This document shows positions 6,252 to 7,332 of a DNA stretch of 7,332 nt, one piece after another. Made by a program: the position numbers and the translations under genes. Location of the stretch: contig JBECKQ010000453.1 of the NCBI GenBank assembly GCA_040235375.1, positions 1-7,332 of the forward strand, in the 5' to 3' direction. Within the stretch, counting starts at the first letter, position 1, and every line of letters begins with the position of its first letter. The notes beneath the pieces were generated by a model. The model worked only from the letters and a program-made list of their open reading frames with translations, was not told the DNA's origin and did not search any database. This DNA comes from JBECKQ01 sp040235375 (GTDB lineage: Bacteria; Planctomycetota; Phycisphaerae; UBA1845).

Positions 6252-6263
6252 CGAGTCGACACC

Positions 6264-7322
6264 ATGCCAAGCAGCGTATTCCGGCGTGTTCCTCGCGTGC
6301 CGCTGGCCCACCTGCCGACGCCGATCACCAAGGTCGACGCTGCCGCTTGGCCGCACGGCGAGCTGTACGTGAAGCACGACGACCTGACGGGGACCGCCCT
6401 GAGCGGCAACAAGGTTCGCAAGCTCGAGTACCTGCTTGCAGACGCCCGCGTCGCGGGGGCCGACACGTTGCTGACCTGGGGCGGCGTGCAGTCCAACTGC
6501 GCCCGGGCGCTGGCTGTGGCGGCGGCCATGACCGGCCTGCGCAGCGTGCTCGTGCTGGCCGGTGAGGAACCGCCGGCGGATGACGGCAACCTGCTCATCG
6601 CCCGTGCCGTCGGAGCGGAGGTGGTCTTCGCGCCCGGCGTGGCCCCGGAAGGGGGAGGCGCGGCGGTTGCGAATACCCTTGTGCGGCTGCGGCGCGAGGG
6701 CGCCCGGCCCTACGCGGTCCCGTTCGGGGGCTCGAGCACGGTCGGTGTGCTCGGCTACGTGCGGGCTGGGCTGGAGATTGCCGAGCAGCTCGCGGCCGCG
6801 TCGGCTGACGGAGACACGGCGACGGTGCCGCGCAAGCTGCTGGTCCCGGTCGCCAGCGGCGGCACGTATGCGGGTCTGTTCATCGGGCTGCGACTGGCCC
6901 GGCTGCCGATGACCATCGTGGGTGCATTTGTGCTGGGCACGCACGAGGCGTGGGTGCCGCAACTGGTGCAACTCATCCGCGCCACGTCCGATCGTTTCAA
7001 CCTCGACGTCGCCGTCGGGCCGCACGACATCCAGCTACTCGACGCGCGTGGTGCCGGTTATGACCAGCCCACGCTCGAGGAGGCGGAGCTCCTCGTCGAG
7101 TTCGGCCGGCAGACGGGCGTGCTGCTCGACCCGATATACACCGGCAAGGCCTTGTACGCGGCAGACCGGGCGCTACGTTGCGGCGATCTGCGTGCGGATG
7201 GCGGCCTGCTCTTTCTTCACACCGGCGGGACGTTCAGCCTGTTTCCGCACCGGGCGCTGCTGCGTCAGGCCATGGCCCGATACGAGGCCTCCGCGAGGCA
7301 TGCACTGGCGCTGAGTCCGTGA
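6264..7322 (+). CDS. PLP-dependent D-cysteine desulfhydrase / ACC deaminase family enzyme
   Basis: This 352-residue cytoplasmic fold-type II PLP enzyme belongs to the D-cysteine desulfhydrase/ACC deaminase family. D-cysteine desulfhydrase converts D-cysteine to pyruvate, ammonia and sulfide; ACC deaminase opens 1-aminocyclopropane-1-carboxylate to 2-oxobutyrate and ammonia. The N-terminal RVPLAHLPTPI is typical of the family. K50 in LSGNKVRKLEYL is the Schiff-base lysine, GGVQSN with S77 is the substrate-side loop, SGGTYAGL (198-205) binds the PLP phosphate, and Y292 sits in DPIYTGKA. Residues that are Glu and Leu in true ACC deaminases (after the tyrosine, and in the HLGG motif) are T293 and T320 here, which favours D-cysteine desulfhydrase or a related amino-acid lyase. 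The usual SNH or SNQ position is C79. The length is normal and the gene complete; the stop is ten bases from the window edge. It is isolated by a terminator and a long gap, so probably has its own promoter. Confidence 0.9.
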   Translation: MPSSVFRRVPRVPLAHLPTPITKVDAAAWPHGELYVKHDDLTGTALSGNKVRKLEYLLADARVAGADTLLTWGGVQSNCARALAVAAAMTGLRSVLVLAGEEPPADDGNLLIARAVGAEVVFAPGVAPEGGGAAVANTLVRLRREGARPYAVPFGGSSTVGVLGYVRAGLEIAEQLAAASADGDTATVPRKLLVPVASGGTYAGLFIGLRLARLPMTIVGAFVLGTHEAWVPQLVQLIRATSDRFNLDVAVGPHDIQLLDARGAGYDQPTLEEAELLVEFGRQTGVLLDPIYTGKALYAADRALRCGDLRADGGLLFLHTGGTFSLFPHRALLRQAMARYEASARHALALSP

Positions 7323-7332
7323 CCCTTGCGGG

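Larger units (their letters stand above)
5690..6263. other. Intergenic region without a convincing gene
   Basis: This stretch holds a two-unit family A heptad remnant at 5695-5708 (CTCAATC, CGCGATC), a more AT-rich patch around 5775-5815, and a GC-rich hairpin candidate at 6125-6160. The frame of the downstream enzyme stays open back to 5895, but that translation has no recognisable domain, no good ribosome-binding site, and does not match how the enzyme family begins. No tRNA, rRNA or recognisable riboswitch was seen. It may be a long leader/promoter region or decayed sequence. Confidence 0.6.

Noticed and set aside
5895..6263. Extension of the PLP enzyme upstream to 5895
   Set aside because: The 123 added residues have no recognisable domain, and the family normally begins at the RVPLAHLPTPI region just after ATG 6264.
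5844..7025. Minus-strand open frame of 393 codons opposite the PLP enzyme
   Set aside because: Arg/His/Gln-rich translation without any domain, lying antisense to a clearly conserved enzyme; a composition artefact.

Overview
The window looks like chromosomal DNA of a planctomycete (Planctomycetota), probably an uncultured or Phycisphaerae-like lineage. The evidence is high GC, a very large secreted protein built from lamin-tail, Ig-like and NHL-type propeller modules with a dockerin-like calcium-loop pair and tandem GxCC six-cysteine repeats (a combination typical of that phylum), and intergenic low-copy heptanucleotide arrays. The taxon is an inference from style; no marker gene is present.

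Layout. (1) Positions 1-310, minus strand: the N-terminal 103 residues of an IS200-like HUH/Y1 transposase (REP-associated, RAYT type), running off the left edge. (2) Positions 311-540: a non-coding divergent region with a hairpin over the transposase ribosome-binding site, three further dyads, and three kinds of short tandem repeat (two of 7 nt, one of 8 nt). (3) Positions 541-1263, plus strand: an HU-like DNA-binding/DUF4469 protein starting at TTG. (4) Positions 1350-5606, plus strand: a 1418-residue secreted multidomain protein with two Ig-like + six-bladed-propeller units. (5) A strong hairpin terminator candidate at 5657-5689. (6) About 570 bases without a convincing gene (5690-6263). 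(7) Positions 6264-7322, plus strand: a PLP enzyme of the D-cysteine desulfhydrase/ACC deaminase family whose diagnostic residues favour D-cysteine desulfhydrase.

How the parts relate. The DUF4469 gene and the large gene are co-directional with an 86-bp gap and no visible terminator, so they could be cotranscribed, although their products (a nucleoid-type DNA binder and an exported protein) suggest no shared pathway. The PLP enzyme lies beyond a terminator and a long gap and is probably an independent unit. I see no defence system, CRISPR array or biosynthetic cluster. The most unusual signal is the family of degenerate heptanucleotide arrays. They bracket the DUF4469 gene as an inverted pair and occur inside both ends of the large gene, where they supply the first residues of its signal peptide and its C-terminal tail up to the stop codon.
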